Numbered from the stretch's first letter, positions 8,836 through 17,372 are shown. The stretch: DNA of 64,000 nt from CAZCTO01 sp964501725 (GCA_964501725.1 CAZCTO010000008.1:21460-85459); one strand, 5' to 3'. Numbers and translations are program-made. Notes: generated from the sequence alone by a model not told the origin.

Positions 8836-9370
8836 AAACAAATCAATGTACGCCATCCTGGGCATTCTGAACATTGCCTCCGCCACAGGATACGATATTA
8901 AAAAATACTTCGATACCGTCATGCCCGGTATCTGGCACGAAAACTACGGGCACATCTATCCCACGCTTCGTATTCTCTCCGACGACGGATTGATCCGGGC
9001 TCTTCCGCCGGAGCCGAACTCCAAAAAGATCAGCTACGCGATTACAGGTACCGGTCAGGCGGAGCTCCTCGCCTGGCTCCGATCCGATACGGAGCCCCAA
9101 CCGGCCCGGTCCGAGTTTATGCTCAAGTTGCTTTTCGCCGACCGGCTGCCGGAAAATGAACTGGCTTTAATGATTCATGACTACCGGGATACTTTTTCAA
9201 AAAGCCTTCTGAAATACCGGGCGATCGAAAAAGATCTTACGGAGGGAATCCCGGAAATACTGCCGTCCCGCGCACCTTTTCTTCTGTCGGTGCTGCGAAG
9301 CGGTATCATCCATGCGGAGGGCATGATCGCCTGGTGCGACGAGACAGCCAAACGGCTTCTCGGGGAATAA
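8825..9370 (+). CDS. PadR family transcriptional regulator
   Basis: 181 residues from ATG 8825, preceded by AAGGAGGG; a longer in-frame extension upstream lies inside the glycosyltransferase gene and is rejected. The N-terminal winged helix has the PadR pattern (GILNIASATGYDIKKYF, then ENYGHIYPTLRILSDDGLI), and the C-terminal part (about 100-181) is a helical vinculin-type dimerisation region. PadR proteins usually repress their own operon and respond to small toxic ligands, so it probably controls the upstream glycosyltransferase, perhaps through the palindrome at 7573-7603. Confidence 0.9.
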   Translation: MALKNKSMYAILGILNIASATGYDIKKYFDTVMPGIWHENYGHIYPTLRILSDDGLIRALPPEPNSKKISYAITGTGQAELLAWLRSDTEPQPARSEFMLKLLFADRLPENELALMIHDYRDTFSKSLLKYRAIEKDLTEGIPEILPSRAPFLLSVLRSGIIHAEGMIAWCDETAKRLLGE

Positions 9371-9382
9371 GCTTAAACAGGC

Positions 9383-9415
9383 AAAAACCCCGACGGCTTA
9401 GAACCATCGGGGTTT
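9383..9415 (-). terminator. Terminator of tRNA-Gly
   Basis: AAACCCCGA (9385-9393) pairs with TCGGGGTTT (9407-9415); read on the minus strand the stem is followed by a T-run, just past the tRNA 3' end. Confidence 0.75.
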
Positions 9416-9418
9416 CAA

Positions 9419-9493
9419 TGGAGCGGGAAACGAGATTCGAACTCGCGACTTTCACCTTGGCAAGGTGACACTCTACCACTGAGTTATTCCCGC
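9419..9493 (-). tRNA. tRNA-Gly (GCC)
   Basis: The minus strand gives a full cloverleaf: acceptor GCGGGAA paired with TTCCCGC, D arm AGTGGTAGAG, anticodon arm CACCTTGCCAAGGTG with anticodon GCC, T arm GAGTTCGAATCTC, and an encoded CCA end. Confidence 0.97.
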
Positions 9494-9703
9494 ATGCACG
9501 ATGTATTATATCGACAGAAAAACTGAATGTCAACGTATAAGTGTTTTTTTTGCGATTTACACCGCGTGGCGATATCCGATCGCTTTCCGCTGATTTCCGA
9601 ATCATTTTGCGGCATTATTTTGCGGAAAGATGAAAGATTCTTTCAGTTTACAGCATTGATATAGTTCAGATACATTTCGGACAATCTTTTGTCGCAATTG
9701 ATT

Positions 9704-9712
9704 TGATATAAT
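9704..9712 (+). promoter_or_regulatory. Extended -10 promoter for the intergenic RNA
   Basis: TGATATAAT at 9704-9712 is a perfect extended -10 element; no good -35 is seen. The start of transcription would be near 9719. Bases 9494-9700 upstream show no gene or clear signal. Confidence 0.65.
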
Positions 9713-9718
9713 AAAGGC

Positions 9719-10052
9719 AGAGCAAGACAAGACGCTCTGACCGGTAAAAGACCGATCGATCTCTTCGCCAAGACTTACGCCCGACATAGCTCAAGTTCTC
9801 TCTTACGGCTACTGCCTAGGTTGACTATGATGGATATTGACGTAACGCTTGTTTCTTCTTAGCATCTTTGGATCCTCTTGATGTGGGTTACAAGGGAAAT
9901 GCAAGTTTGGCGAAGAAGGGGTCCGCGAAGCTACTGACATCAAGGAGGAACGACATCCGGCATCGCTTTCGGACTTCTACACACATCCTCTGTATCGCGG
10001 ATTACTCCGCACCGCAACCGCCGGGAAAGAAGTTTTTCCCGGCGGTTGTATT
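9719..10052 (+). ncRNA. Candidate structured noncoding RNA with pseudoknot
   Basis: A 334-nt unit between a consensus extended -10 box and a 13-bp terminator, without a credible protein: the 63-codon frame at 9868 has no ribosome site and odd composition. Predicted helices seen by eye are 9718-9723 with 9734-9739, 9742-9745 with 9751-9754, a long-range helix 9762-9771 with 9907-9916 (10 bp, continued after a bulge by 9773-9776 with 9903-9906), and 9877-9884 with 9937-9944 (8 bp, exact), which crosses it and forms a pseudoknot; then hairpins 9956-9973 and 9997-10010. No P4 motif of RNase P, no tmRNA ends, no SRP loop, and no T-box sequence is present. A raiA-motif or other known class is possible but I cannot confirm it. 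Confidence 0.6.
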
Positions 10053-10053
10053 T
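10016..10053 (+). terminator. Terminator of the intergenic RNA
   Basis: AACCGCCGGGAAA (10016-10028) pairs perfectly with TTTCCCGGCGGTT (10035-10047), then GTATTTA. The T-run is short. It may also block minus-strand transcription from the HEAT-repeat gene. Confidence 0.75.
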
Positions 10054-10077
10054 AGTTAACCAACGCCCTTTGCGGAT

Positions 10078-10998
10078 TTATTTTTTCGAAAAATCCTTGA
10101 ACGGATCCTGAATATCATTGATGTCACCGCCCAGTTTGCGGATAACGGTCAGCGTCTCGTAGAACATCTCGCGGCTTAGGGTATGCAGGTTCCGATCCAG
10201 ATATCCCTTGAGCAACGGAATCGCCCTGCCATCCCCGTAATCGCCGAGACACAGCGCGCCGATAACCTTTCGCTCCATTTTGCGAAAAGCGCCGCGGAGG
10301 CTCTGGAAAAAGGCCTCAGACCGATGTCCGGCCCCTATCTTGGCAAGCGCGACCAAGAGATCCTCCTCCGGACCGCCTCCGGGAATCTTTTCCGCGGAAC
10401 CGATCCTTGCGATCAGTTCATCCGTCGCTTCCGCGCCCATGTTCACCAGATACTCCGTGATCACATCCGAAATATACTCGTCCGGAGCCGCGATTTTGCA
10501 GAAGCGGTCGAGAATCGGAGCGAGGGACGCCTTGCTTTTCTGCTCTCCCAGCGCCCGAACCGCCGAGATACTCGGCAGCAACATGTCCTGCGTATCCGGC
10601 GATTCATCTTCTCCCCGGATCTCCCATTCGCCTGATTCGGCAAGGCGAATCATCTTCGCAACCGCCTCATCGCCAAATGAAAAAACCCGGTCCGCAAGTG
10701 CCCTCGGCGGTTTGACATCAGACACCGCGGAAGCAATCTTGAATACCTCGATCGCATCATCGGCGTTCATAAGACTTCCGAAAAACGCCTTCGGCGAACC
10801 CGCTTCCAATCCGCCCAGCGGCTGATCCAGGAAAGCCTCCGCCTTCTCCTCCACCATCTCCACGAAATCTTTTTCGAAATCGGTCCCGAAGATATCCCTC
10901 TTCAAGGACTCCCGCGTCAAAATATCTTCACTGCAAAGTTCCATGGTTTCATTATATTTTTCGAAAAGCAGTGTTGCCTGCGACCGAATATCCATCAT
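10078..10998 (-). CDS. HEAT-repeat-like protein, function unknown
   Basis: 306 residues, soluble, mostly helical. From about residue 85 onward there are paired helices of the HEAT/PBS-lyase type, for example LLPSISAVRALGEQ, LLVALAKIGAG and KVIGALCLGDYGDGRAIPLLKGYL, the last being the clearest HEAT unit. Such repeats act as protein-binding scaffolds. No catalytic motif is visible. The ribosome site AAGGAG precedes two adjacent ATG codons at 10998 and 10995; either could serve. Alone on its strand, between the intergenic RNA and tRNA-Cys. Confidence 0.75.
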   Translation of the reverse strand: MMDIRSQATLLFEKYNETMELCSEDILTRESLKRDIFGTDFEKDFVEMVEEKAEAFLDQPLGGLEAGSPKAFFGSLMNADDAIEVFKIASAVSDVKPPRALADRVFSFGDEAVAKMIRLAESGEWEIRGEDESPDTQDMLLPSISAVRALGEQKSKASLAPILDRFCKIAAPDEYISDVITEYLVNMGAEATDELIARIGSAEKIPGGGPEEDLLVALAKIGAGHRSEAFFQSLRGAFRKMERKVIGALCLGDYGDGRAIPLLKGYLDRNLHTLSREMFYETLTVIRKLGGDINDIQDPFKDFSKK

Positions 10999-11070
10999 CG
11001 AAGCTCCTTAGGTTTTTTATACTCCTACTATACACAAAGGACGGGGGCGGCTCAAGCGTAAAAGAAATCA

Positions 11071-11097
11071 AAAAAAGCCCGGGGTTACCGGACTTTT
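11071..11097 (-). terminator. Terminator of tRNA-Cys
   Basis: Minus strand: AAAAGTCCGG, 5-base loop, CCGGGCTTTT (one G-U pair) with a T-run after it. Between it and the tRNA a second perfect hairpin, GTCACTTC/GAAGTGAC at 11105-11124, is present. Confidence 0.75.
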
Positions 11098-11128
11098 CTG
11101 ATTGGTCACTTCAAAAGAAGTGACGATT

Positions 11129-11203
<75 letters not shown>

Positions 11204-11273
11204 GAAAACGGAGTCAACGGGAGAATAATAACACCAAAGTAATAGATGCGTCAACCGGACTTTTGATATTGGA

Positions 11274-13160
11274 TTATTCCTCTTTGCCCGGCGTCGGGGT
11301 CCTCCCATCTTTTTCGGAGGAAACGTCCTCAAGCGGAACAATTGGCATCATGGAGTCTAAAAGATCGATGTTTTTACCGGTGAGCTGACGGAACCGAACC
11401 TTGGCGCGATCCAGTGTCTCCTGAAGTAAACGAATCTCGTGCGGACGCTTGACCTTGAGGGTTGTCGTCTTGATCAGGTCCTTGAAGCTGTAGACGTAGC
11501 TGCGGATACCCTTGTAGCCCGGAACCTGGAGATTGATTTCCTTGACGACCTGATCCAGGCGCATGACCAGCTCTTCCTCCGTTATGCCTTCCTTGGAAAG
11601 GATTTGCGGGTCCAGAACAAATTTGGCGTTAATGATGACATCGCCGTCCTGCTCAATATCTCCGAAAACCATCGATTCTTTAATGAACGGATATCGGCTG
11701 ATGAGCTGCTCGATTTCCTCCGGAAAAACTTTCTTGCCGCTCTTTAAGACGATCATCGATTTGAGCCGGCCGGTGATGACCAGGCAACCATTTTCATCGA
11801 CTCTTCCGACATCACCGGTATGAAACCAGTTGTCCTGATCGATGACCGCCGACGTCGCGATTTCATCCTCATAATAGCCGGCCATAACGACGGGACCTTT
11901 GACCAATATTTCGCCTTCTCCGCCGTCTTCGGCATTATCAATGGCGATGGTGATTGTCGAAAGCGGGTGACCGACGGTGCCGGGAACAAATATGCGTGAG
12001 TTGCATCCGGCGACGACCGGCGAAGTTTCGGTGAGTCCGTAGCCCTGAAGAATATGTACTCCGATGTCATCGAAAAACCGGATGATGTCCGGATCAATCG
12101 GGGCCGCGCCGCATATCCCGATCCGGAATTGGCCGCCGAATGCTTTGTGAATTCGCTTAAAGATCACCCTTCGCAAATCAATATTGACCTTGCGAAGCGA
12201 TCGTGTCAGCTTGATCATTTTATTGATCAATGCCTCTTTGTTTTGTTTTCGTATGGTATCCATGACTTTTTTGTAGAAGCTCTCGAAGAGCGCCGGAACG
12301 CCGATCAGCATATTGATCTTGTACTCTTCCATGTTCTTCTGTATATAGCGAAGTCCGTCGCATATGCAAAGGCAACCGCCCATATATAAGCCGTAGAATA
12401 AACCGCACGTGTTTTCGAATGTATGATGAAGAGGCAGCACCGACAGAAGTCTTGTGCCGACCGGGAACTTCACGACCCCCGCAAGAGCGATGATGTCCGA
12501 AGTGATATTCCGGTTGCGGAGCAGAACGCCCTTGGATGTGCTGGTCGTTCCGGATGTGAAAAGCAACGACGCAATCTGCTCCGGATCGATGGATCTTTCG
12601 GCAAAAGCTTTATTTCCGGCGTCCAGCAGAGCACGGCCCTTCGCAAGCAAGTCATCATACATAAACCAGTCGTCCAGAACGGCAAGTGCCTCGCCGTCTT
12701 TTCCGACCGGGCATTTCATGCAGACAAATGACTTGATGAAAGGAAATTGAACAGCGGCTTCTTTCATGGTATCCAGAAACACCCCGTCAAAGAAAACCGC
12801 CGAGACTTTACCTCTTTCCAGAAGCGACAATATCTCATCCGATTTGAGAAGTCTATCCAGCGGAACGGATACGCCGACGCCATTGACTACAGCCAGATGG
12901 GCAACACACCATCGATAGCTGTTCTCTCCGATGATGGCTATTTTGCTGTCAGCAAGTCCCATGGACATCATTGCGGTCCCCAATGCATCCACATCCGAAC
13001 CCACCTCACGATAGGTTCTGCGGATGATTTCGCCCTTCGGGTCTTCGCGGAAACGAAAAGCGGGAAGGTTTCCGTAGAGCGCCACGCTCTGCAGAAACAT
13101 CTCCCGCAAATCCTTGAATGCACGGATCTTGAAATATGATTCGGGTTCCATTATCTCCAT
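11274..13160 (-). CDS. Long-chain acyl-CoA ligase / AMP-binding enzyme (FadD-like)
   Basis: 628 residues, full length for the long-chain fatty acid CoA-ligase group. ANL-superfamily marks are the P-loop LLFTSGTTSTSKGV (about 207-220), YGLTETSP (about 386), HTGDVG (about 457) and the hinge GRLKSMIVLKSGKKVFPEEIE (about 470), whose lysine-rich loop starts the mobile C-terminal domain. It activates a carboxylate with ATP to an acyl-adenylate and then to acyl-CoA, feeding phospholipid or storage-lipid synthesis. Ribosome site AGGAGG precedes the ATG. It is the last gene after the flavodoxin and C-GCAxxG genes, 80 bases apart, possibly cotranscribed. Confidence 0.9.
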   Translation of the reverse strand: MEIMEPESYFKIRAFKDLREMFLQSVALYGNLPAFRFREDPKGEIIRRTYREVGSDVDALGTAMMSMGLADSKIAIIGENSYRWCVAHLAVVNGVGVSVPLDRLLKSDEILSLLERGKVSAVFFDGVFLDTMKEAAVQFPFIKSFVCMKCPVGKDGEALAVLDDWFMYDDLLAKGRALLDAGNKAFAERSIDPEQIASLLFTSGTTSTSKGVLLRNRNITSDIIALAGVVKFPVGTRLLSVLPLHHTFENTCGLFYGLYMGGCLCICDGLRYIQKNMEEYKINMLIGVPALFESFYKKVMDTIRKQNKEALINKMIKLTRSLRKVNIDLRRVIFKRIHKAFGGQFRIGICGAAPIDPDIIRFFDDIGVHILQGYGLTETSPVVAGCNSRIFVPGTVGHPLSTITIAIDNAEDGGEGEILVKGPVVMAGYYEDEIATSAVIDQDNWFHTGDVGRVDENGCLVITGRLKSMIVLKSGKKVFPEEIEQLISRYPFIKESMVFGDIEQDGDVIINAKFVLDPQILSKEGITEEELVMRLDQVVKEINLQVPGYKGIRSYVYSFKDLIKTTTLKVKRPHEIRLLQETLDRAKVRFRQLTGKNIDLLDSMMPIVPLEDVSSEKDGRTPTPGKEE

Positions 13161-13240
13161 GAAATCAGCCTCCTATCGGATAAGGAATATCTTCTCCGAC
13201 GATGTATGCACATCCACAGAAGAGGATCCCGATCGTATGA

Positions 13241-13681
13241 TTATGTCAGATCAACTGCTTTTCCTTCAAGCCGATCCACGGTTTTTCTCGCATATGAAAC
13301 AGCTTTATTAATATCGTCTTTATTGGGGTGTCCGAAATTCACAAGAAGAAATGCCCCCGGAACAATATAATCTCCAAGGATCTCAATATAGTTGTTCTTT
13401 AACGTAGCGATAAGCTTGGACATCGTATCTTTTTTCGAAGAGCATGACGTTATGAGAATTACTTTCTGGGCATTTACGGGCTTTATTTTTGCTCCGAATT
13501 CGGCCATAGCGGGATCGCAGTCGCCATAATAGACGCCGCCGACAATGATTAGTAAATCGCTGCCGAAGATCGTCGGATTATCCTCGATGTTCAGGGGTTC
13601 AATCTCTAACTCCCGACCAATCGCCTGCGCAATTTTTTTGGAATGACCGGTTTTGCTCAGATACGCAATTTTGATGTTCAT
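13241..13681 (-). CDS. Flavodoxin-like protein
   Basis: 146 residues. The start MNIKIAYLSKTGHSKKIA carries a flavodoxin-type phosphate loop (SKTGHSKKIA, usual TGNT form changed to TGHS). IIVGGVYYGD (about 47-56) and ITSCSS match the next two FMN-contact strands. It would carry FMN and pass electrons, but the divergent loop means a weak or different ligand is possible. Ribosome site GGAGGG. It sits 14 bases after the C-GCAxxG gene, so both are probably one transcript. Confidence 0.78.
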   Translation of the reverse strand: MNIKIAYLSKTGHSKKIAQAIGRELEIEPLNIEDNPTIFGSDLLIIVGGVYYGDCDPAMAEFGAKIKPVNAQKVILITSCSSKKDTMSKLIATLKNNYIEILGDYIVPGAFLLVNFGHPNKDDINKAVSYARKTVDRLEGKAVDLT

Positions 13682-13695
13682 ATGACCCTCCGTGT

Positions 13696-14139
13696 TTATG
13701 GTTCTTCAGATTGCATTTCTTCAAGAATCCTGACCGCTTCCGCAACATACTTAGGACATTCGGTTGAAAAGGCACCGCTGCGAACTAATTTCTCCATGCC
13801 GGCGATGTCGGATAAATCCTCACCGAGAAGCACCTTGCAAATGACCGATCCCTGCGATTTTGTAAATCGATCCAGAAAATCCGCGGCGCGTTCGTTGGAT
13901 CTTTTCTTGGCATCGGTATCTGTCCCGGACGTATAGCCGCCCGTCATTCCGAGAACCATCAGTGCACCGGTCACAGCTCCGCAAACCTCGCCCCGGCGCA
14001 TTCCGCCGCCGAAACAGGAGGCAATCCGCATTGCCTGATCACGATGTAAGCCGGTCCTGTCTGAATAAGTCTCCAGAACGGCCTGAGCACAATTAAAACC
14101 TTCCGAAAAGAGCCCGACCGCATTATCTTCCCTGTTCAC
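13696..14139 (-). CDS. C-GCAxxG-C-C family redox protein
   Basis: 147 residues, GTG start at 14139 with GGGGGA upstream. It has the family pattern in order: FNCAQAVL (about 15-22), ASCFGGGMRRGEVCGAVTGA (about 40-59) and a later C (KVLLGEDL preceded by ICKVL, about 101). These conserved cysteines and glycines define a small family, common in anaerobes and thought to be redox-active or metal-binding; the exact function is unknown. Between it and the cobalamin ATPase gene is a possible promoter: TAAAAT with extended TG, complement at 14184-14189, and TTGACA at 14204-14209 with only 14 bases between. Confidence 0.85.
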   Translation of the reverse strand: MNREDNAVGLFSEGFNCAQAVLETYSDRTGLHRDQAMRIASCFGGGMRRGEVCGAVTGALMVLGMTGGYTSGTDTDAKKRSNERAADFLDRFTKSQGSVICKVLLGEDLSDIAGMEKLVRSGAFSTECPKYVAEAVRILEEMQSEEP

Positions 14140-14215
14140 TTGTTCCCCCGTATCATATGCTCCGGATGAAATAACTCACCTGTATTTTACCACAGAAGTC
14201 GCGTGTCAAAGGAAA

Positions 14216-15058
14216 TTACGCTCCAAATGATCCCGTTTGTTTGTAATTCGGCATCGGTATATATACTTTTCCCTCTCCGGAGGGGTGATTTTGCGATTCG
14301 AAAGGGATGCCGTAGACTTTTTCGAGGATATCCGGCCGCAGGACATCCTCGCGTCCGCCCTCACCGATCAGCCGGCCGTTCTTTAGCAGCAGAAAGCGGT
14401 CACAATACCGCGATGCTAAATTAATATCATGAAGCACACAAATCACCGACTTGCCGTTTTCCATATTCTGCTTCCGCAACAGTTCAAGGACGGCGAACTG
14501 GTGATATATATCCAAATTGGATACAGGCTCATCCAGGATCAGCCATGGGGTATTCTGTGCCAGCGCGCGTGCCAAAAGCACCCGTTGTGTTTCCCCGCCG
14601 CTCAGGACCGAGAATGTTGTATCCGCGAGTTCCACTGTTCCCGCAAGACGCATTGCCTCTTCAGCCAGGCGATGATCCTCCGGCTTTACCGGTGAGAAAA
14701 CCGAACCGTACGGGTTTCTTCCCATCATCACGATCTCCATTGCCGAGAACGGAATTTCAGTGGCAATATTTTGAGGGACATAAGAGAAAAGACGGGCGAT
14801 TTCGTTGCGTCTGTACCTGTTAATCGGAAGGTCACCCAGACAGACCGATCCCGCCTGCGCTTTGAGCAACCGGAGAAGATGCCGTATCAAACTGGTTTTT
14901 CCGGACCCGTTCGGTCCGATAATTCCGTAAAAGTGGCCTTTTTCAAAGGTACAGCTCACATGATCGAGCACGGGCGATCGAAGCGTATCCGGTTGCCATG
15001 AAAGATCCTTCACCGAAATGGTTTCCGGGGTTATATAAAATGATTCTCTTCCTTCCAT
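14216..15058 (-). CDS. btuD: Corrinoid ABC transporter ATP-binding protein
   Basis: 280 residues from the ATG at 15058, which overlaps the permease stop codon by one base (TGATG) and has GGGAGGGA upstream; the longer frame reaching 15316 lies inside the permease and is rejected. Walker A GPNGSGKTS, Q-loop SYVPQN, signature LSGGETQRVLLARA, Walker B LILDEP and the switch histidine CVLHDIN are intact. It belongs to the FecE/BtuD group that powers vitamin B12, haem or siderophore uptake. The cobalamin riboswitch ahead of the operon makes corrinoid uptake the most likely job. Confidence 0.9.
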   Translation of the reverse strand: MEGRESFYITPETISVKDLSWQPDTLRSPVLDHVSCTFEKGHFYGIIGPNGSGKTSLIRHLLRLLKAQAGSVCLGDLPINRYRRNEIARLFSYVPQNIATEIPFSAMEIVMMGRNPYGSVFSPVKPEDHRLAEEAMRLAGTVELADTTFSVLSGGETQRVLLARALAQNTPWLILDEPVSNLDIYHQFAVLELLRKQNMENGKSVICVLHDINLASRYCDRFLLLKNGRLIGEGGREDVLRPDILEKVYGIPFESQNHPSGEGKVYIPMPNYKQTGSFGA

Positions 15059-16104
15059 CAAATCCCTCCCTTTCTGCGCGACCGCTGTAAAAGAAAGAGA
15101 AAAAACGGAGCCCCCAACACCGCGGTAATCGCGCCGACCGGGATTTCCGACGGCGCGGCAATCGTACGCGCGATCGTGTCGCAGAGAATCATAAAAATCG
15201 CTCCGCCCAGACAGGAGAGCGGGATCAGGCGTGCGTTTTTGGGGCCGGTGAGAAGACGGATTATGTGCGGGATAATCAGACCGACAAATCCGATAATTCC
15301 GCTGACGGAGACGCATGCCGCCACCATAAGCGACGAAATAATCAGAAGCAACCGGCGATATTTCTCAACATCAATACCTAGGCTTTCCGCCGATTCATCC
15401 CCGGTCATCATAATATCCAGGGACGAAGATGACGGAATAATATAAAGAAGTCCGGCCGCGATAATCAACAGAAGGAAAATGACCTCCGTGCCCGTAGCCG
15501 ATGAGAAGCTGCCGAGCATCCATAAATATACCTTTTCGAGTTGATTCCGGCTCATCACCATCATCAGGGTAATCGCCGCCGTTAAAAGCGAGCTGACCGA
15601 AATTCCCGCAAGAAGGATCCCGATCGTTGACGATCTGCCTCCCGCAAACGAGATCTTCCATACAACAAAAATCGTCGCCAGCGCTCCTGTGAATGCCATC
15701 AGCGCAATCCCGCCGATTCCGCCCGCCGAATAAGTGAGTCCGAGTGTTATGGCTATCGCGGCGCCGAATGCCGCGCCCGATGATATACCGAGCACCTGCG
15801 GATCCGCGAGCGGATTTCGAAGAAGTCCTTGCAGAACCGCTCCCGATACCGCAAGACCGCATCCGGCAAGGCCTGCAAGAAGAACGCGCGGAAGGCGGAT
15901 ATTCAGTACAATCGTCATGTACTTCGGTAAAATATCGGATGTATCTATGAATCTTCCGACAAGCGGAATTTGGGAAAGCAAAATCCGCAGCGAGTTCAGA
16001 AAGCTGATTTCAGCGGCTCCCGTTGAAGCGGAAATCACCATAATGACAAGCAACGCCAATGCAAGGAAGACAAAAAGCCCGGCAGCCGGAATTCGCTTTT
16101 TCAT
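15058..16104 (-). CDS. btuC: Corrinoid ABC transporter permease (FecCD/BtuC family)
   Basis: 348 residues, about ten membrane helices. Family marks are NIRLPRVLLAGLAGCGLAVSGAVLQGLLRNPLADP (usual FecCD signature; here shown only as a location near residues 68-102), GISSGAAFGA and GLIIPHIIRL near residue 285, the latter forming the coupling helix with the ATPase. Start: GGGGAG lies 8 bases before the ATG at 16104; a GTG three codons upstream is too close to it. It lies between the binding protein (19 bases upstream) and the ATPase (1-base overlap). Substrate assignment rests on the upstream cobalamin riboswitch. Confidence 0.88.
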   Translation of the reverse strand: MKKRIPAAGLFVFLALALLVIMVISASTGAAEISFLNSLRILLSQIPLVGRFIDTSDILPKYMTIVLNIRLPRVLLAGLAGCGLAVSGAVLQGLLRNPLADPQVLGISSGAAFGAAIAITLGLTYSAGGIGGIALMAFTGALATIFVVWKISFAGGRSSTIGILLAGISVSSLLTAAITLMMVMSRNQLEKVYLWMLGSFSSATGTEVIFLLLIIAAGLLYIIPSSSSLDIMMTGDESAESLGIDVEKYRRLLLIISSLMVAACVSVSGIIGFVGLIIPHIIRLLTGPKNARLIPLSCLGGAIFMILCDTIARTIAAPSEIPVGAITAVLGAPFFLFLLQRSRRKGGI

Positions 16105-16123
16105 TTGACTCACTCCCCGCGAC

Positions 16124-17113
16124 TCAGGCGGTTAATTCGGGATAAAATAATTCCGCTAAAAGGGCAATCCCTTCGGCGTTCCGGTATCCCTGACGCTCGA
16201 TCAAATCGGCATCAATTCCATATACACGGCCGTTCTTCACTGCCGACAATTCGCTGTACGGCGGTGTCGAAAGAAAGTCATCCAACATGAATTGATTTAC
16301 GATGATCACTTCAGGATCCTCCTCGACCAGTTTTTCAACAGAATAGGACCACCCTGCCAGATCCGAAGCAATGTTGTCCCCTCCCGCGACCGTAATCATC
16401 TGGTGGACAAAAGTGTCTCCACCGGCTGTATAGTCACCGTATTCTCCGAAGCTCATTGCGTAATAGACAGTCGGCTTCTCAAGTCCTTCGACCGAATCCT
16501 CTACCCCTGCAATCGTTTCTGTCATCCCGGCAATCAAATTCCGTCCGTTTTCCTGCCGGTTAATGATTTCGCCGACGGAAGAAATCATGCTCTTCACGCC
16601 GTCCACATCATATTCATCATGAAAGATGACAACTGTTATTCCGAGATCAGTTAGCGTATGATACGAATCTTCCGTGAAAATCGATGAGGCAATGACCAGA
16701 TCCGGCTCAAGTGCGACAATCGTTTCGATGCTCGGGACATCGATCATGCCGACCGATTCAATATTTGCCGCTTCCGCCGGATAATTACAGAAGTCGGTTC
16801 TTCCGACGACTTTCTCTCCCGCGCCGAGCTCGAAAAGCATCTCCGTGATCGCCGGAGCACACGAGATGATTCGCATCGGTTCGGCTTCAATAACCGCTTC
16901 ATTATCATATGAATCCACAACGTTGAGCGGATATGAAGTAGCAAAAGCATCTTGTGCCGCAGTATCCTGTGCTGCCGTTGTCCCGGCTGTCGTACTTTGA
17001 GAACTAACGGGGGGCGTCACAGTGGTTTCCAAGTTTTTCTTCGGGGTACAGGACGCAAGCGACAGCAACAACGCAGCCGCGCAAATGAAGGAAAGGATTC
17101 GGGTGGATTTCAT
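16124..17113 (-). CDS. btuF: Corrinoid ABC transporter substrate-binding lipoprotein (BtuF-like)
   Basis: 329 residues from ATG 17113 (AAAAGGAG upstream). The frame is open further back into the riboswitch, but that part is not coding. The signal peptide ends in the lipobox LASC, followed by a low-complexity linker, then the periplasmic-binding type III fold: RIISCAPAITEMLFELGAG, VGRTDFCNYP, EPDLVIAS and a final GIDADLIERQGYR. It captures corrinoids outside the cell and feeds BtuCD. The riboswitch upstream supports vitamin B12 or a precursor rather than haem or iron siderophores. Confidence 0.88.
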   Translation of the reverse strand: MKSTRILSFICAAALLLSLASCTPKKNLETTVTPPVSSQSTTAGTTAAQDTAAQDAFATSYPLNVVDSYDNEAVIEAEPMRIISCAPAITEMLFELGAGEKVVGRTDFCNYPAEAANIESVGMIDVPSIETIVALEPDLVIASSIFTEDSYHTLTDLGITVVIFHDEYDVDGVKSMISSVGEIINRQENGRNLIAGMTETIAGVEDSVEGLEKPTVYYAMSFGEYGDYTAGGDTFVHQMITVAGGDNIASDLAGWSYSVEKLVEEDPEVIIVNQFMLDDFLSTPPYSELSAVKNGRVYGIDADLIERQGYRNAEGIALLAELFYPELTA

Positions 17114-17164
17114 GGTAACTCCTTTTGACAGGGTCCCCCCTCCGGAGATCCGCAAAAACATACT

Positions 17165-17362
17165 CACACGGCAGGTTTCCTGACTGGTGGTCATCCTAAT
17201 CGCCAATGTCTTCTCAAATTGCGGAAACCCGTAAGGATATATCCTTTGCGTACCGCATTCCAATGACAGTTCTTCTGGCTTTCGTCCCACTTACAGTAGC
17301 GGGGGCTGCTGCGGTTTCTCACCGCATTCCCTATTATCCTCAATTACGAGGCACCGGTGGCT
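17165..17362 (-). promoter_or_regulatory. Cobalamin riboswitch
   Basis: On the minus strand the class is unmistakable: GGTGCC near 17355, AATAGGGAA, GCAGCCCCCGCTACTGTAA (B12-box region, complement about 17290-17310), AGCCAGAAGA and the terminal GGAAACCTGCC. It precedes btuFCD by ~50 bases. The expression platform is not clear; no T-run hairpin is obvious before the start, so control of translation is likelier. Confidence 0.95.
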
Positions 17363-17372
17363 TATAAAATGC

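Noticed and set aside
9719..10052. RNase P RNA, tmRNA, SRP RNA or T-box as identity of the intergenic RNA
   Set aside because: The P4 consensus of RNase P, the tRNA-like ends of tmRNA, the SRP loop and GGTGGTACCGC are all missing.
9868..10059. 63-codon protein in the intergenic RNA
   Set aside because: No ribosome site, starts within a predicted helix and ends in the terminator loop region.
15059..15316. N-terminal extension of the corrinoid ATPase
   Set aside because: It lies inside the permease gene in another frame; the ATG at 15058 has its own ribosome site and aligns with the family start.
17114..17290. N-terminal extension of BtuF into the leader
   Set aside because: This is the cobalamin riboswitch; a proper signal peptide begins at 17113.
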